NCBI GenBank assembly: GCA_002298145.1
Contig: DBMP01000004.1
Coordinates: 62,001 to 126,000, forward strand
Reading direction: 5' to 3'
From: Spartobacteria bacterium UBA695
GTDB taxonomy: Bacteria > Verrucomicrobiota > Verrucomicrobiia > Chthoniobacterales > Chthoniobacteraceae
Length of the DNA: 64,000 bases
The translations under genes and the position numbers were made by a program. Below are positions 18,101 to 27,064 of this stretch, piece after piece; position 1 is the first letter of the stretch, and the number at the start of each line of letters is the position of its first letter. The notes below the pieces were generated by a model, which was given only the letters and a program-made list of their open reading frames with translations, had not been told where the DNA came from and did no database searches.

Positions 18101-18430
18101 GATGGGTTTGGGCGCGTAAAACTCCAGGGCAAACATCGCGGCGGACACCTCCCGGGAAACAACAGGCGTAAAGCAACCGTAGGCGTTGTCATGGCAGTGA
18201 AAGCCAAAGCCGTAGGTGACACCGCCATCTTCGGGATTCGCCCGGGGGTACTTTCCGCCGACCAGTTTTTTGAACGGACGCACGAATCCGTTGTTGATCG
18301 GGATGAACAGGTTGGAGTAGCCCGCGTCCTCCGCCTCGATTCGCACCGGTCCCGATTCGGGGGCCGCGCGGCCCGAGAGTTCGAAGGTTTCCAACGGCGC
18401 AACCGCTCGTGTGTCTCGATTAGTCATCAT
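15125..18430 (-). CDS. Large six-hairpin-glycosidase-like protein with C-terminal FN3-like domain
   Basis: I do not recognise a named family for this 1101-residue protein. The first 220 residues look beta-rich. Residues about 250-660 are rich in aromatic and helical repeats (FYASGHTMWIRPYMVMPLVEMA; NFYYGAVAMLWHVTQDERL; YFQDIYTAAGLLQHYPMD), as in alpha/alpha six-hairpin glycosidases and lyases. The last 90 residues read as a fibronectin type III domain (SSEAVRLWWQASLETNRGHY through TYFYTISAVSAEGKEG). No signal peptide is visible at MMTNRDTRAV, unlike the glycosidase gene 52 bp upstream on the same strand. It is the last gene of the cassette-1 operon, so a role in breakdown of the same glycan is inferred. 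Catalytic residues cannot be assigned. Confidence 0.62.
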   Translation of the reverse strand: MMTNRDTRAVAPLETFELSGRAAPESGPVRIEAEDAGYSNLFIPINNGFVRPFKKLVGGKYPRANPEDGGVTYGFGFHCHDNAYGCFTPVVSREVSAAMFALEFYAPKPIERLTVHLRPGGNDDDACAASGSEWETHELAGLEGDRLHRLRFAVKTFDPDLGFRLDLAPEDVIYVRSARMIPCYIAEPDASGAWRLNLSAPFPYGFREKEFNYRIFEGGGERLEKILVRRNDGPAAKNPTEAACQWVLHRYADPRLGARRGAFPLAYYDSFAKTFYASGHTMWIRPYMVMPLVEMALRGNAPANLLQGVADYVCLTDFLETFFPEKRSGYLEYCGTGNFYYGAVAMLWHVTQDERLKERLLRFVAKYMDSQKVHTAMRSFPEQCHNYRGEHLLPTITANGHEETMHAAVTEAFRVTHSAELLHEAIGERGMGYLEHPVYGAVRVPARLQDSPGSRELFGYYVSLHMQWARSRDAIHYRAEGLIRLYEVTGDEHWIRLASRRVSNYLRYIGEKVGNEFLDINFEYPQTLTSQFQSDASLNTATGGSDGEYFQDIYTAAGLLQHYPMDAYLREKLRRSIMLIGSVIRTNTDDPESAGEAWIPHYAWKGDYENRSAGSRIMSPWIAAGTLLRAESAGFRFDDRAAYRGPLEGCRKLVDAASAPEGAHPGEIEAWFDLPDGTHELSLLKITNAGCAVVNIERVEVNGHVLPGPFILGHQEATEMDVLAVALGGRQNHLRIVLGAESPATLLVHHRLASKESTLFAAGMNELFGGNFVRRNIVLHNPYAPIAEKSFHVPSQPESYFRTLPPDEGYETIQESSFVRTWTPLIELGSDVHVERLVKDANHTDLHFFGAVGSEGLVIYDRLWTDADGNILNGNKLTDGQAVFHDPISRCVAHAQKTGEHDILHPECTLPVAVSFEGGILHARVINYVGAEDFQVEIFADEPLWLELPSRSENTAISFNGETVFTHHQFKHPNGFGIDACAEDEQFIRFRLHRPGVLRVRISSHAEIPGKPAGAVAAWIDSTGLSSEAVRLWWQASLETNRGHYNLYRASSAKGPFEFVGWSPEPEFTDFSTQKNQTYFYTISAVSAEGKEGMPSPVIKI

Positions 18431-18482
18431 GCAATCCTCTGTTTTTAGAATACCATTTGTGCAAGAGAGCCTCCCGGTCTTT

Positions 18483-21400
18483 TTATTTATGGGATTGTTG
18501 CTCTTCGGATTTGGATGCTCCGCGCTCCGGCAATAGTTTTCCGTATAGGGAGGGATCTTTTACTCCGCCGATGCCGCCGCCCCATTCAAGGTAGCCCTGC
18601 CTCCCGGCCCCGTCGTTGTTGTTGACGACCATGGAGAGGCGCAACGGCCGCCCGGGAACGTAAACCGCCGGATACAATTCCGACCATTCAAGGAAAAGCC
18701 GGTAAGCGGTGACGCCGTCCTTGCGCGCAATCTCACAGTTCCCATACTGGATGGGGCTGTTGTCAAGTGACCGGCGCGCGGGAATATCCGCTCCCGAATC
18801 GGCATTCTTGATTTTCCAAAACACGGTGCTCCCGGGTTTCAGCGCCGCTAGAATTTCGGCGTTCTGTCCGTGGCGTCCCCGTCCCTCGCAGTCGATGCCG
18901 ATTTGCACCGAATCCCCATTCCACCACTGGCTTTCTTCATTTTGCACGTGCTTGGCATCCTTGACCTCGATTTCGATTTCAAGCCCCTGTTCCGTGGCGC
19001 TCACGCGTGCCTTTGCGGAAATGGGAACCTTGGGGGCGTCCGCAAAAAGCGGAGTCCATTTCCAGTTCTGGTCGATCCATTTCGCCTCGGCTTTTCCCGT
19101 GGCATAAGAGGCAACCGGCGCATCCGCCGACTGCCGCTGGATTCGCTCAGCCGGGTCCAATGTATCCGCGTTTTCCGCCGTACGCCAGGTGTCGGCCAAA
19201 GCGCTTAAATAATAGATTTTACCGGAAGCGAGTTCTTTTTGCCCCTGGATCGGGAGTGTCTTGCCTTCCCAATCCTTCAAAATGGAAGAGCCGCTCGCGA
19301 AAATCGCCGCCCGTTCCAATGGCGCCGGGCCTTTTTCACTCCAGAATGCCAGGAGCGGCCCGTGGTCAGTTTGCAAAACAATCCCGGTGGCGTCGTCGCC
19401 AAGCCGCACTTCCTTTACAAAACGGGCTTCTCTTCCGGTGACTCGCAGAAACTGCGCCATGACGACCGCTGGATGGCGGGGTTCGAGCCGAGGCGCGCGG
19501 CGGAAGAGTCCTGCGCAATGGGTAAACCACTGATTCTCCCGAGCGAAAGGGAGCACTTCCTTTTCCACCTGGTCGGTCATCTCGAAAATGACCAGCATCG
19601 ACACGCCCTGCTTGATTTGCAGCAACGCCGATTTCATCATGCGTAGCGAGAGCGCCTCTTCCGAGGGAAGGTCTTTGCCATCCGCAAAACTGCCGATCAG
19701 AAACGCGTGCCATTCCGAATTCACCACCGGCTTGAAGGGCACCTGATGGGCCTTTTCCACGGCCTGAAAATTTTCCACATCCACATTTCTTCCATGGAGC
19801 GAAAGGTCGTCGAAGTAAGCGCCGCCGCCGCCCGCTAGCACGCGATTTAGAAATTCCCGATAGGATGGAGTATCGGCGATGCCCCCATTCCAGACTCTTG
19901 CCTCGGGCTGCAAGCGCTTGATGGTTTCATACCCCGCCTTTTGCAGCCGGAGATAATTTTCCGGCGTATCGGACCAGAAGCAACTGGCCCCGGGGAGGTT
20001 GGGTTCGTTCCAGATTTCCCATGTCCGGATCGTCTCTCCGTAGCGTGCAATCGTCTTTTCGATGAACCGGGTGAAATCGTCCATGTTCACCGGCGCATAG
20101 GCGGAGGCTTCGCGAACGCAAATGTTGATTTTGTTTTCCCGCTCCGGATACGGAGACGCCCAAATGGGGGTGTAGCAAAACTGGCCTCCGATCTCGAACC
20201 CGGCCTCGCTGAGCGCCTTGACATCGGCGTCCAGCGCGTCCCAGCGGTAAACATCCCGAGCGGGCTGGATGGCCTTGCCCAGTGATGCAAAATGAGCCCC
20301 CCATGGAATGGAGTGGATCATCGTAAAATCGAAACCGACCGCTTTGGCCAGTGGAATTTCGCTCTGGTTGAGGTGATATTGCCAGCCGAATTCGCCGATG
20401 GCTTTCGGCGCGGCATCCCACGGGGCCACGACGGCCACACTGTACGCCGCGCGTTCAAAGCGGGCTTTCGCGCCGTTGGGCGCCTGGATCCAGAAAACGT
20501 CTTTTAGTTCCACTTTTTGCCCGGACGCTCTGTTCCAAGAAAATGCGATTTCGTAAAATCCGGGTTCCGAGGGATGCCACACCCAGCCCTCCCGCAAAAG
20601 CGCTTCGCGCGAAACGGAAATCGTCTTGAGGCCCTTGCCGGAGCCATCGGTTATCTGCCCCTCCAGCGCCTTCAACTCCGCGGGAACCTCCGGCTTGGCC
20701 GGTTTGAAAACAACCGCCTCCCCCGTCTCCCACCACGCTAAAGCTTTTGCCGCTTTCAGGGAAAACGTTCCCGGCGCGTCGGCGGCGGTATTCGGGACGT
20801 TGGCGCTCCATTTTTCCTTGAGAACAGCGAGGCGGTCGGTTTCCTGCCCGCCCCCCTGCGAACCGTCAATCGGGGCATCGGGCGCAACGGAAGGGTCCCA
20901 GCCGTTCCAGCCCCCGAGGGAATGAAAGGTCCAGTCCCACCCAAGCTTTTCGAACAAATCAATCGAGTCCTTCAACCACTGGGCGTTCCCTGCGGCCCAT
21001 CGAATCACACCAAATTCGCCGACTAGAATGCGGACCCCCGGGTTGCGTTTCTGGAAATCAATGACCGGCTTCATGCTCTCCTCCAGCCTCTGGGCATTCC
21101 AATGCTTCACATCCGTTCCATCACCAAAGGTCGGGCAATCGCCCGGATAAGAATACCACCCGCGAGTGTCGACCGCCGATGCGTTGCCCACGTGGCTCAC
21201 TCCCTGGTGCGTGTAGGCATGGGGCATATAGTGATGGAAGCTGTAAATGACCCGCGCGTCGTCCAGCGTGGGCATCTGCTCAAACCCGGAGGGCAATCCC
21301 CACGGGCCCGGCTCTACCACGATCCAAATCGAGGCGTCCGACTCGCGAATTGCCGCGACGGATTGCGGGAGCGTCTGTTTCCACCAGTTGTCTGCCTCGG

Positions 21401-21881
21401 AGCTTTTGTAAGTCGGCTCGTTGAGAATGTCGTAGCCGATCAAAGCGGGTTCGTCTTTGTAGCGCGCCGCGAGGGCGCGCCAAATCTCGACAATCGAGGA
21501 ACGGTAGTTCTGCCCGTCCGCAGTCTGATTCCAAAACACGTCGAGCCTACGCCCGGGCACTCCCGAGAGGCAGAGAATCACCTGGATGCCCCGAGCCCGG
21601 CAGGCGGGAAAGACCGACCCCAGGTTGGCGAGGGATTTCTGGTAAGGGGCCAGCGGATCCCCTCCGGCCTCCGCCCCCTTGTCCATGTCGAGATTGACGC
21701 GCAGCGCGTTGCACCGGTACGCCGCCATACGCTCGATCAGCGCCGGGGTGACATCGGCGGAATGCACGTTATTGCCCCGCAAACGGGGAAAGATGTCCCG
21801 TGGAATTCCGGCAAAGACGCCGGTGGCGAACACGAGCGACAGCAAGCTGTGCAGAAGGTATTTGAGGAATGTTTTGGTCAT
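18483..21881 (-). CDS. Secreted bimodular glycosidase: GH5-like + GH39-like + CBM9-like
   Basis: This 1132-residue protein starts with a signal peptide (MTKTFLKYLLHSLLSLVFATGVFAG). Residues about 25-360 resemble GH5: the acid/base Glu in YDILNEP (about 155) and the nucleophile Glu in VGEFGV (about 289). Residues about 480-790 form a second TIM barrel of clan A, closest in look to GH39/GH42: WEIWNEPN (Glu about 626) and VVNSEWH (Glu about 723). Residues about 915-1095 resemble a CBM9/DOMON-like carbohydrate-binding domain (WWNGDSVQIGID, YRLFLEWSEL). Two full active sites suggest successive cuts on one hemicellulose-like polymer. The ATG at 21879-21881 fits the signal peptide. It follows cassette gene A after 37 bp and probably shares its mRNA. 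Confidence 0.83.
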   Translation of the reverse strand: MTKTFLKYLLHSLLSLVFATGVFAGIPRDIFPRLRGNNVHSADVTPALIERMAAYRCNALRVNLDMDKGAEAGGDPLAPYQKSLANLGSVFPACRARGIQVILCLSGVPGRRLDVFWNQTADGQNYRSSIVEIWRALAARYKDEPALIGYDILNEPTYKSSEADNWWKQTLPQSVAAIRESDASIWIVVEPGPWGLPSGFEQMPTLDDARVIYSFHHYMPHAYTHQGVSHVGNASAVDTRGWYSYPGDCPTFGDGTDVKHWNAQRLEESMKPVIDFQKRNPGVRILVGEFGVIRWAAGNAQWLKDSIDLFEKLGWDWTFHSLGGWNGWDPSVAPDAPIDGSQGGGQETDRLAVLKEKWSANVPNTAADAPGTFSLKAAKALAWWETGEAVVFKPAKPEVPAELKALEGQITDGSGKGLKTISVSREALLREGWVWHPSEPGFYEIAFSWNRASGQKVELKDVFWIQAPNGAKARFERAAYSVAVVAPWDAAPKAIGEFGWQYHLNQSEIPLAKAVGFDFTMIHSIPWGAHFASLGKAIQPARDVYRWDALDADVKALSEAGFEIGGQFCYTPIWASPYPERENKINICVREASAYAPVNMDDFTRFIEKTIARYGETIRTWEIWNEPNLPGASCFWSDTPENYLRLQKAGYETIKRLQPEARVWNGGIADTPSYREFLNRVLAGGGGAYFDDLSLHGRNVDVENFQAVEKAHQVPFKPVVNSEWHAFLIGSFADGKDLPSEEALSLRMMKSALLQIKQGVSMLVIFEMTDQVEKEVLPFARENQWFTHCAGLFRRAPRLEPRHPAVVMAQFLRVTGREARFVKEVRLGDDATGIVLQTDHGPLLAFWSEKGPAPLERAAIFASGSSILKDWEGKTLPIQGQKELASGKIYYLSALADTWRTAENADTLDPAERIQRQSADAPVASYATGKAEAKWIDQNWKWTPLFADAPKVPISAKARVSATEQGLEIEIEVKDAKHVQNEESQWWNGDSVQIGIDCEGRGRHGQNAEILAALKPGSTVFWKIKNADSGADIPARRSLDNSPIQYGNCEIARKDGVTAYRLFLEWSELYPAVYVPGRPLRLSMVVNNNDGAGRQGYLEWGGGIGGVKDPSLYGKLLPERGASKSEEQQSHK

Positions 21882-21918
21882 GGTCAAGGTTGATTCCCGT
21901 GGGCTCGTGCAGCGGAAA

Positions 21919-24900
21919 CTAGGGATTGAACTGCGTATTGCGTATGACACGCCACTTGTAAAACGAATCCAGCGTCTTGTCGCCCGCGAGCGTGGAGTTG
22001 GCTGCGTCCTTCGCGTAGTCGGGCACCGCCGTGTCAGGAGAGATGAACCGTTCGATCACCGTGGCCCCGCGGTATTCGCCGATAACCGAGTCTCTTTTTT
22101 CGGTCCAGGTTCCGGTCGCAGCGGTTTTTGGGGGGCAGAGCGTCTGAACGCGGAAATGAACCGTGTAGGTGTTTGAGCGGACCGTCAGGCGCGGATAAAG
22201 AGTCGTGTACACTCTCTCTCGCAAATTATCGCCCGTGAGTTGGTGAGCGGACCAGAAAGCGGTCATGCCGGAGAGGGACGTTCCCTGCGGCACAATGTCG
22301 AGATCGCAAATTTCCGAGGCCGCTTTAAAAACATCCCCCGTCGAGAACTTGCTGGTGAACTGTTTGAGCGTCTCCGTGACATTGACCGAGTACCGATATT
22401 CCCCTGTATTACCGCTCGTTTTGTAGCCGGATTGATCGTTGCCGATGGCCGCCACTTTCTCGCCGTTCAACAAGGCGTAAATACCCGTCACCCGCGTCAG
22501 GTTGGTGAACGGCAGGATCTGGTAGTTGAGGTTGATTTTTCCGGCGGTGGAAAACCGGTCGCTGATGGCGTAGGGCTCCACCACCGGCATCCAGAAAAGG
22601 TCCATCATCAGATGGTCCTTGGGACTCGCCGCGCCCGGGTGGCCGTCCTGATGCCGGAAGAGCAGCGTTTGCCAGGGTGTCCCGGATTTCACCCCTGTCG
22701 GAAGCGATCCGAACATCCCGGGCGAGGGCATCTGGCGGTTCGGGGAAAAATAGGTGTCGTTGGTTGGAACCTGGGTGTAATCGTTGGTGAAATAAGGGAT
22801 GGCCGAAGTTCCCGCTCCGTTCAAGTTCCCCTCGTCGGGCTTGTTGACATAGGGGCCGTCCGGCGAATCCGCCATTCCCGTGTCGTAATCCCCCGTGGAC
22901 TCGGGGGTTACCGAGGCGTCCGAGGGGATCTTGGGGGCACAGCGCGCAGTATAAGTAATATTGGATATGTATTTTCCGCCAGAATCCCAGGGTGTTTCCG
23001 CAGAGGGGTCGTAGGGCGCGCCGAAGCTGGCGGCGATCCGCCGCGCGGTATCATCATAGCCGGGATGTTTTTCAAACGGTGAGCCCGAAGAGTTGTCGGT
23101 GCGGTTTACGCTGGAGGGGAGGGTGATCTGCTGGGCCGCCGCGATCAGCCGGTAATCTCCATGGGACGGGATCACGGTGCGCAATACGTCGAAATTTTTC
23201 TGCACCACGGCCCCGTTGCTTGTGGGGGAATTGCGCGCGTAAAGCAGGCGTCCGCCGGGCGTGGTTGTTCCGTTGATTCCCTTGGCTTCCATCCGCCACC
23301 AGAATTCCTTGGCCGTAGCGCCGTAGGTATTGTCCACCAAGTTTGGAATCGGGAAGGTTCCCCCCGGAATTTTGATTTCCATTTTTTGCACCAGGGCGGA
23401 TGATGCCGTGCTGTCACCCGCATAAAGGCTGACGGTCACCACTGCCCCATTCATCACGATGGTGCCCCCGGTGGTCGAAATCGTAATCGGACTGCCTACG
23501 AACGGATAATCCGGGGTCGTTTTGGAGGGGATGCTCCGGCCTGGCGCCGAGGTATAGCGGAAGCAAAGGTTCCCGCCGTAATCCCGCCCGTTCGACATCG
23601 AGCCAAGCGGCTTGGCAAAATAGGCGCTCTGCGAGGCGGGTAGCCCCAGGGGTTTTGTATTGCCCGCGCCGTCGGTGACGCTCAACTGATCGAGGCCGAC
23701 GATTTGAACCGTCACGGAAGGGACCATTCCGTTCCAGCCCTGCATCACGGAAAATAGCTCCAGGAGCGTCGCGGCCTGGATTCTTTTTTGATTCACGCCC
23801 AACTTCGTCCCGCCCAGGGTGTTGTTGGTCGAGGGATCGTTGCTGCCAAGGGACTCATCGGTGCCGGTCGTGCTCGGGTCATCCGGCGCGGCATTGCAGA
23901 TGAAGAGCGTTCCGATTTCGCTCAGCGTGGCGAAACGGCCGAACCCCATGGTGCTGTTGGGCCCGTGGGAAGGAACGACCTGGCCGTAACCGGGCCACCA
24001 CAAACCGCTGCCCAAACCGGGGTTGGCGCTGCTTGGGTCGCGGTAGCTGGTGTACTGGTAGCCCGATCCGGTGGTGGAGGCGGATGTCTTGGTCGCCAGC
24101 ATCGAATCGTACAGATTGACGGAGCGGATATAGTCGAAAATCTCCGTCAGGATCTGGTCGGCATCGGACGGATACTTGTCCGAGAAGCGCCCGCCGGAAC
24201 CGGGAATCGACTGGGACATGAGGTAATGCAGATATTGGTAGATTTGATTATTGCGTGTGATCGCCACATCGCCGGTGATGCTTTGGGAGTCCGCGCGTTG
24301 GAAATAATAGGGTACCGTAGCGCCGGTGGTTCCCGTTGACGCGCAAAAGGCGATCAGGCGATCGAAGGCGGTGGTGTAAGGGCTTTCCGCGTTGGATGCG
24401 AGGTCCGAGTGGATCGGCCAGCAGGCGACGCGGGGCAGGTTGAACAAATTGGTTTCGGGGGAACGGCTCTGCGCGGTGATGAAGAATTTTGCCTGCTCGA
24501 CCTGAGCCTGCGAAAGCCCGGTGTTTACCGACCGCGACGGCGTGTAGAGCAATTCATCCACGCTGGCGTACAACCGGTCGTTGTCCAGCGTGATGGCTGC
24601 CGTGGGAGCTATGGTGCCTCCATACGATCCGCCCCCCTCCACGCGCGGAACGATGGCGTAAATCTGCGACCCCGAAAGCGCCGGGAAAACGGAACTCAGG
24701 CAGGTCATCGCGGGATGCCCCGGGTAACGCTGGAATTCATTGCGCGCAGGCTGATAGGAGGCATAGGCGCGTTCGGTGGTGGTATCGGCCCGCGGCATGT
24801 CCCAATAGGTGCCCTCGCCGGCGGTGTTGATATTGACCTTGCAGCTCTCGTCATCCGTCCAGAAGGCAATCCGCCCCACGATGGACGATGTCCCCTCCAC

Positions 24901-25491
24901 TGCGACGGTGTTCGATCCTGTAGCCGTGGGTGCCACCACCGAGCCGTCCTGCAACACATAGAGCCACTTCACCGGCATGACGACGGACGTGCCAGAAGTG
25001 TTCGTGTAACCCGTGGGAGCAGCCGAGGGGTCGAGGATCGGATAAATGCCGTTCATCGGCTCGTTCAAATCGGTCCACAGGGCTGGAGAGGAGGCCCAGT
25101 CGGAGGAGGGGAGATCGGACGAGCTTCCGGAGGCGATACCCGCCGATCCGGAAATCATATCCGGTGCGCTATAAAGCTTGTAGGCACGCTTGAGACTTCC
25201 CGCCGTATCGAAAGTGCGAACCATGCCAGGCTGCGAAACCCAGGCGATATTGGAGCCTTGCGTGCTGGCAAGGTTGATTTGCCCCTGCACCAGACTTACC
25301 GCTGTATCGGCAAGCTGCCGGGTCGTCACCGAGGAATGGAAGCTCGACGCCGCAACCCTTTCCATATTGGCGCGAATCAGCAGACCCACAACCAGCGCCG
25401 CGGTGAGCGCGAGTATGGCCAGCACCGTTACGAGCGCGAATCCCCGTGCCGTAAAGGCCGGGCCGCTGCTGTTTGAAAAATATTTGTTCAT
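21919..25491 (-). CDS. Verru_Chthon cassette protein A, giant GspK-like pseudopilin (module 1)
   Basis: The 1190-residue protein begins with a prepilin-like segment: ARGFALVTVLAILALTAALVVGLLIRANME (residues 15-44), basic then hydrophobic, lacking the usual Glu at +5. It matches the Verru_Chthon cassette A type (TIGR02600). GRIAFWTDDESCKVNINTAGEG (about residues 209-230) recalls the DE-G-K-N-N motif of the T2SS minor pseudopilin GspK. The next block, FQRYPGHPAMTCLSSVFP, is shared with the module 2 homologue, as are GMFGSLPTGVKSGTPWQTLLFR and VVEPYAISDRFSTAGKINLNYQ. The rest is Ser/Thr/Gly-rich and probably extracellular. Its ATG overlaps the stop of gene D by 4 bp. Two glycosidase-type genes follow downstream. 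Confidence 0.88.
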   Translation of the reverse strand: MNKYFSNSSGPAFTARGFALVTVLAILALTAALVVGLLIRANMERVAASSFHSSVTTRQLADTAVSLVQGQINLASTQGSNIAWVSQPGMVRTFDTAGSLKRAYKLYSAPDMISGSAGIASGSSSDLPSSDWASSPALWTDLNEPMNGIYPILDPSAAPTGYTNTSGTSVVMPVKWLYVLQDGSVVAPTATGSNTVAVEGTSSIVGRIAFWTDDESCKVNINTAGEGTYWDMPRADTTTERAYASYQPARNEFQRYPGHPAMTCLSSVFPALSGSQIYAIVPRVEGGGSYGGTIAPTAAITLDNDRLYASVDELLYTPSRSVNTGLSQAQVEQAKFFITAQSRSPETNLFNLPRVACWPIHSDLASNAESPYTTAFDRLIAFCASTGTTGATVPYYFQRADSQSITGDVAITRNNQIYQYLHYLMSQSIPGSGGRFSDKYPSDADQILTEIFDYIRSVNLYDSMLATKTSASTTGSGYQYTSYRDPSSANPGLGSGLWWPGYGQVVPSHGPNSTMGFGRFATLSEIGTLFICNAAPDDPSTTGTDESLGSNDPSTNNTLGGTKLGVNQKRIQAATLLELFSVMQGWNGMVPSVTVQIVGLDQLSVTDGAGNTKPLGLPASQSAYFAKPLGSMSNGRDYGGNLCFRYTSAPGRSIPSKTTPDYPFVGSPITISTTGGTIVMNGAVVTVSLYAGDSTASSALVQKMEIKIPGGTFPIPNLVDNTYGATAKEFWWRMEAKGINGTTTPGGRLLYARNSPTSNGAVVQKNFDVLRTVIPSHGDYRLIAAAQQITLPSSVNRTDNSSGSPFEKHPGYDDTARRIAASFGAPYDPSAETPWDSGGKYISNITYTARCAPKIPSDASVTPESTGDYDTGMADSPDGPYVNKPDEGNLNGAGTSAIPYFTNDYTQVPTNDTYFSPNRQMPSPGMFGSLPTGVKSGTPWQTLLFRHQDGHPGAASPKDHLMMDLFWMPVVEPYAISDRFSTAGKINLNYQILPFTNLTRVTGIYALLNGEKVAAIGNDQSGYKTSGNTGEYRYSVNVTETLKQFTSKFSTGDVFKAASEICDLDIVPQGTSLSGMTAFWSAHQLTGDNLRERVYTTLYPRLTVRSNTYTVHFRVQTLCPPKTAATGTWTEKRDSVIGEYRGATVIERFISPDTAVPDYAKDAANSTLAGDKTLDSFYKWRVIRNTQFNP

Positions 25492-26090
25492 GGCCTGAAG
25501 ACGGTGGTTTTGCCCGTCAGCGGATTCACTTGGAGCGTATAGTAATTGGGGGGAGGATTGCCGCTTGCCGTGGCGTAGTTCAAAGTCACGAAGTTATTGC
25601 TCGTGGTGAGGGCGCTTTCCGTGAAGCCGTTTGCGCGAAAGCGAAACCCGGCGCACGGGACGGCTCCATAGGCTTGCAGCCGCATGGTGCCGGTGTTGAG
25701 GGTCAGCATGGGCGAAAGCGCCGGGGTCGCCGAAATGACGACACCTTCCGGAAGGCGCTGCATCCGCCCCAAAGCCACGGTGCCGCTGGTCGAGGAAATC
25801 CCCCAGAGCTGGAGCGCGCTCCAACTGGTGCGTTCGCCGTCCTGAAGCTGATAGAAAGTGACCAGGATATCCATGTTTCGTGTAATCGCCTCCTGCCTCG
25901 CCAGCGCAAACTGATCGCCGACCACTTGCCCGGCGCGATTGAGGTTCGTCCCGGAAAGCAGTGTGACAGCCGAGGGAAGGGCGAGCGCGGTCAATACCCC
26001 CACGATGACCAGCACCAGCAAAAGCTCGATCAACGTAAATGCCGCCGCTTTTCCCGTTCCCTTTTGAAGGCCGTATTCTATTTGCTCCAT
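25488..26090 (-). CDS. Verru_Chthon cassette protein D, GspH/FimT-like pseudopilin (module 1)
   Basis: The 200-residue protein has a type IV prepilin N-terminus with cleavage/methylation motif AAAFTLIELLLVLVIVGVLTALALP (Glu at +5 of the mature protein). An ARQEAITRNMDILVTFY helix-to-strand region follows, as in GspH/FimT. It ends NPLTGKTTVFRP. This C-terminal pattern (TG..T..RP) recurs in the D proteins of modules 2 and 3. It corresponds to cassette family TIGR02596. Its start overlaps the end of gene C by 13 bp and its stop overlaps gene A, so translation is probably coupled. It should be processed by a prepilin peptidase encoded elsewhere. Confidence 0.87.
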   Translation of the reverse strand: MEQIEYGLQKGTGKAAAFTLIELLLVLVIVGVLTALALPSAVTLLSGTNLNRAGQVVGDQFALARQEAITRNMDILVTFYQLQDGERTSWSALQLWGISSTSGTVALGRMQRLPEGVVISATPALSPMLTLNTGTMRLQAYGAVPCAGFRFRANGFTESALTTSNNFVTLNYATASGNPPPNYYTLQVNPLTGKTTVFRP

Positions 26091-27061
26091 TTGGATTCCC
26101 GGATGGGGACCGCGCTTGAAAATACGCGGTATTCGATGTTGCTTTTGATCAGGGCCGTTTCGAGATCGCTCAAGTCCTTTTTAAATGCCGTGTCGGAGGA
26201 GGTTTGGAACTTTCCCGCCAGAGCCGACTGGATCGCCGCGGGTTGCGAGGAGCCGCTCTCCAGTCGTTTCGCGGAGGTTTCATCAATGGCGACCATCGTC
26301 ACTTGGATCACCGGCGGCAGTTGATTGGCGGTGATCGGCTGCGGGTTACTGGCCGCATTGGTCTCGGTGTTGTAGGTGTAATCGGTGGTGATATCCGACG
26401 GGGTTGAGGAGGGGTCCTGCGGCCGCAGAATCAAGAGAATGACATTGTCCGCCGCAATGGTGGCCTTGCCGGAATTATTGGTAAACCAGTCCGTCGAATT
26501 GGTTCCGCCGGAATAGATCCCGTTGCTTTCCGTGGGAACGAGCAACTGCATCAGCCGGTACCGGCTGGGATTGACGGCAGTGAGGTTTGCGCTGTTGAGC
26601 ACGTGGGCGGGGATGTCGGTATTGGTCGAAAAACTGATATAGTATCCGCACGTGTTCAGTAGCGAAGTGAGCGGGGCGTTTGCCGTCACTGCGGAGTAAC
26701 CCAGCGGAGCCTGGAAAAATACTGCCTGCCCGGTATTGGCAGTGCCGGGGAAGGGGCCCGTTCCCGCCGGACCACAGACAAATGCCAGTTCGGACTTTCT
26801 CAAGTAACGTGTGGGCGCGGTGCTGCTGTCGTAATCAAGGTAGGTGTTGAGGGTGGCCTGGCTCAGATTCCGGGTCAGAAGATCAAAGCCGATGCGGGCG
26901 CTCTGGAAGGCTTCGATCTTTTCCGAAGAGCGCTTCCACACCGTAGAAGTCTGCCGGATGACCGAAAGCAGGATCGCCAGCAACAGCGAGAACACCCCCA
27001 TGGCCACCATCACTTCGAGCAAAGAAAATCCGCGACGGGCCTTATGTAAACTTCCGCGCAT
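26078..27061 (-). CDS. Verru_Chthon cassette protein C, GspJ/PilW-like pseudopilin (module 1)
   Basis: The 327-residue protein has the prepilin motif RRGFSLLEVMVAMGVFSLLLAILLSVI at residues 9-35. FQSARIGFDLLTRNLSQATLNTYLDYD follows, which resembles the GspJ/PilW pattern of a long amphipathic helix entering the globular domain. The SQATLN-YxDYD segment is shared with the module 2 homologue. It fits cassette family TIGR02599. It starts 3 bp after gene B ends. The globular domain contains a late PPVIQVTMVAIDETSA strand, again shared between modules. Confidence 0.87.
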   Translation of the reverse strand: MRGSLHKARRGFSLLEVMVAMGVFSLLLAILLSVIRQTSTVWKRSSEKIEAFQSARIGFDLLTRNLSQATLNTYLDYDSSTAPTRYLRKSELAFVCGPAGTGPFPGTANTGQAVFFQAPLGYSAVTANAPLTSLLNTCGYYISFSTNTDIPAHVLNSANLTAVNPSRYRLMQLLVPTESNGIYSGGTNSTDWFTNNSGKATIAADNVILLILRPQDPSSTPSDITTDYTYNTETNAASNPQPITANQLPPVIQVTMVAIDETSAKRLESGSSQPAAIQSALAGKFQTSSDTAFKKDLSDLETALIKSNIEYRVFSSAVPIRESKWSK

Positions 27062-27064
27062 CGC

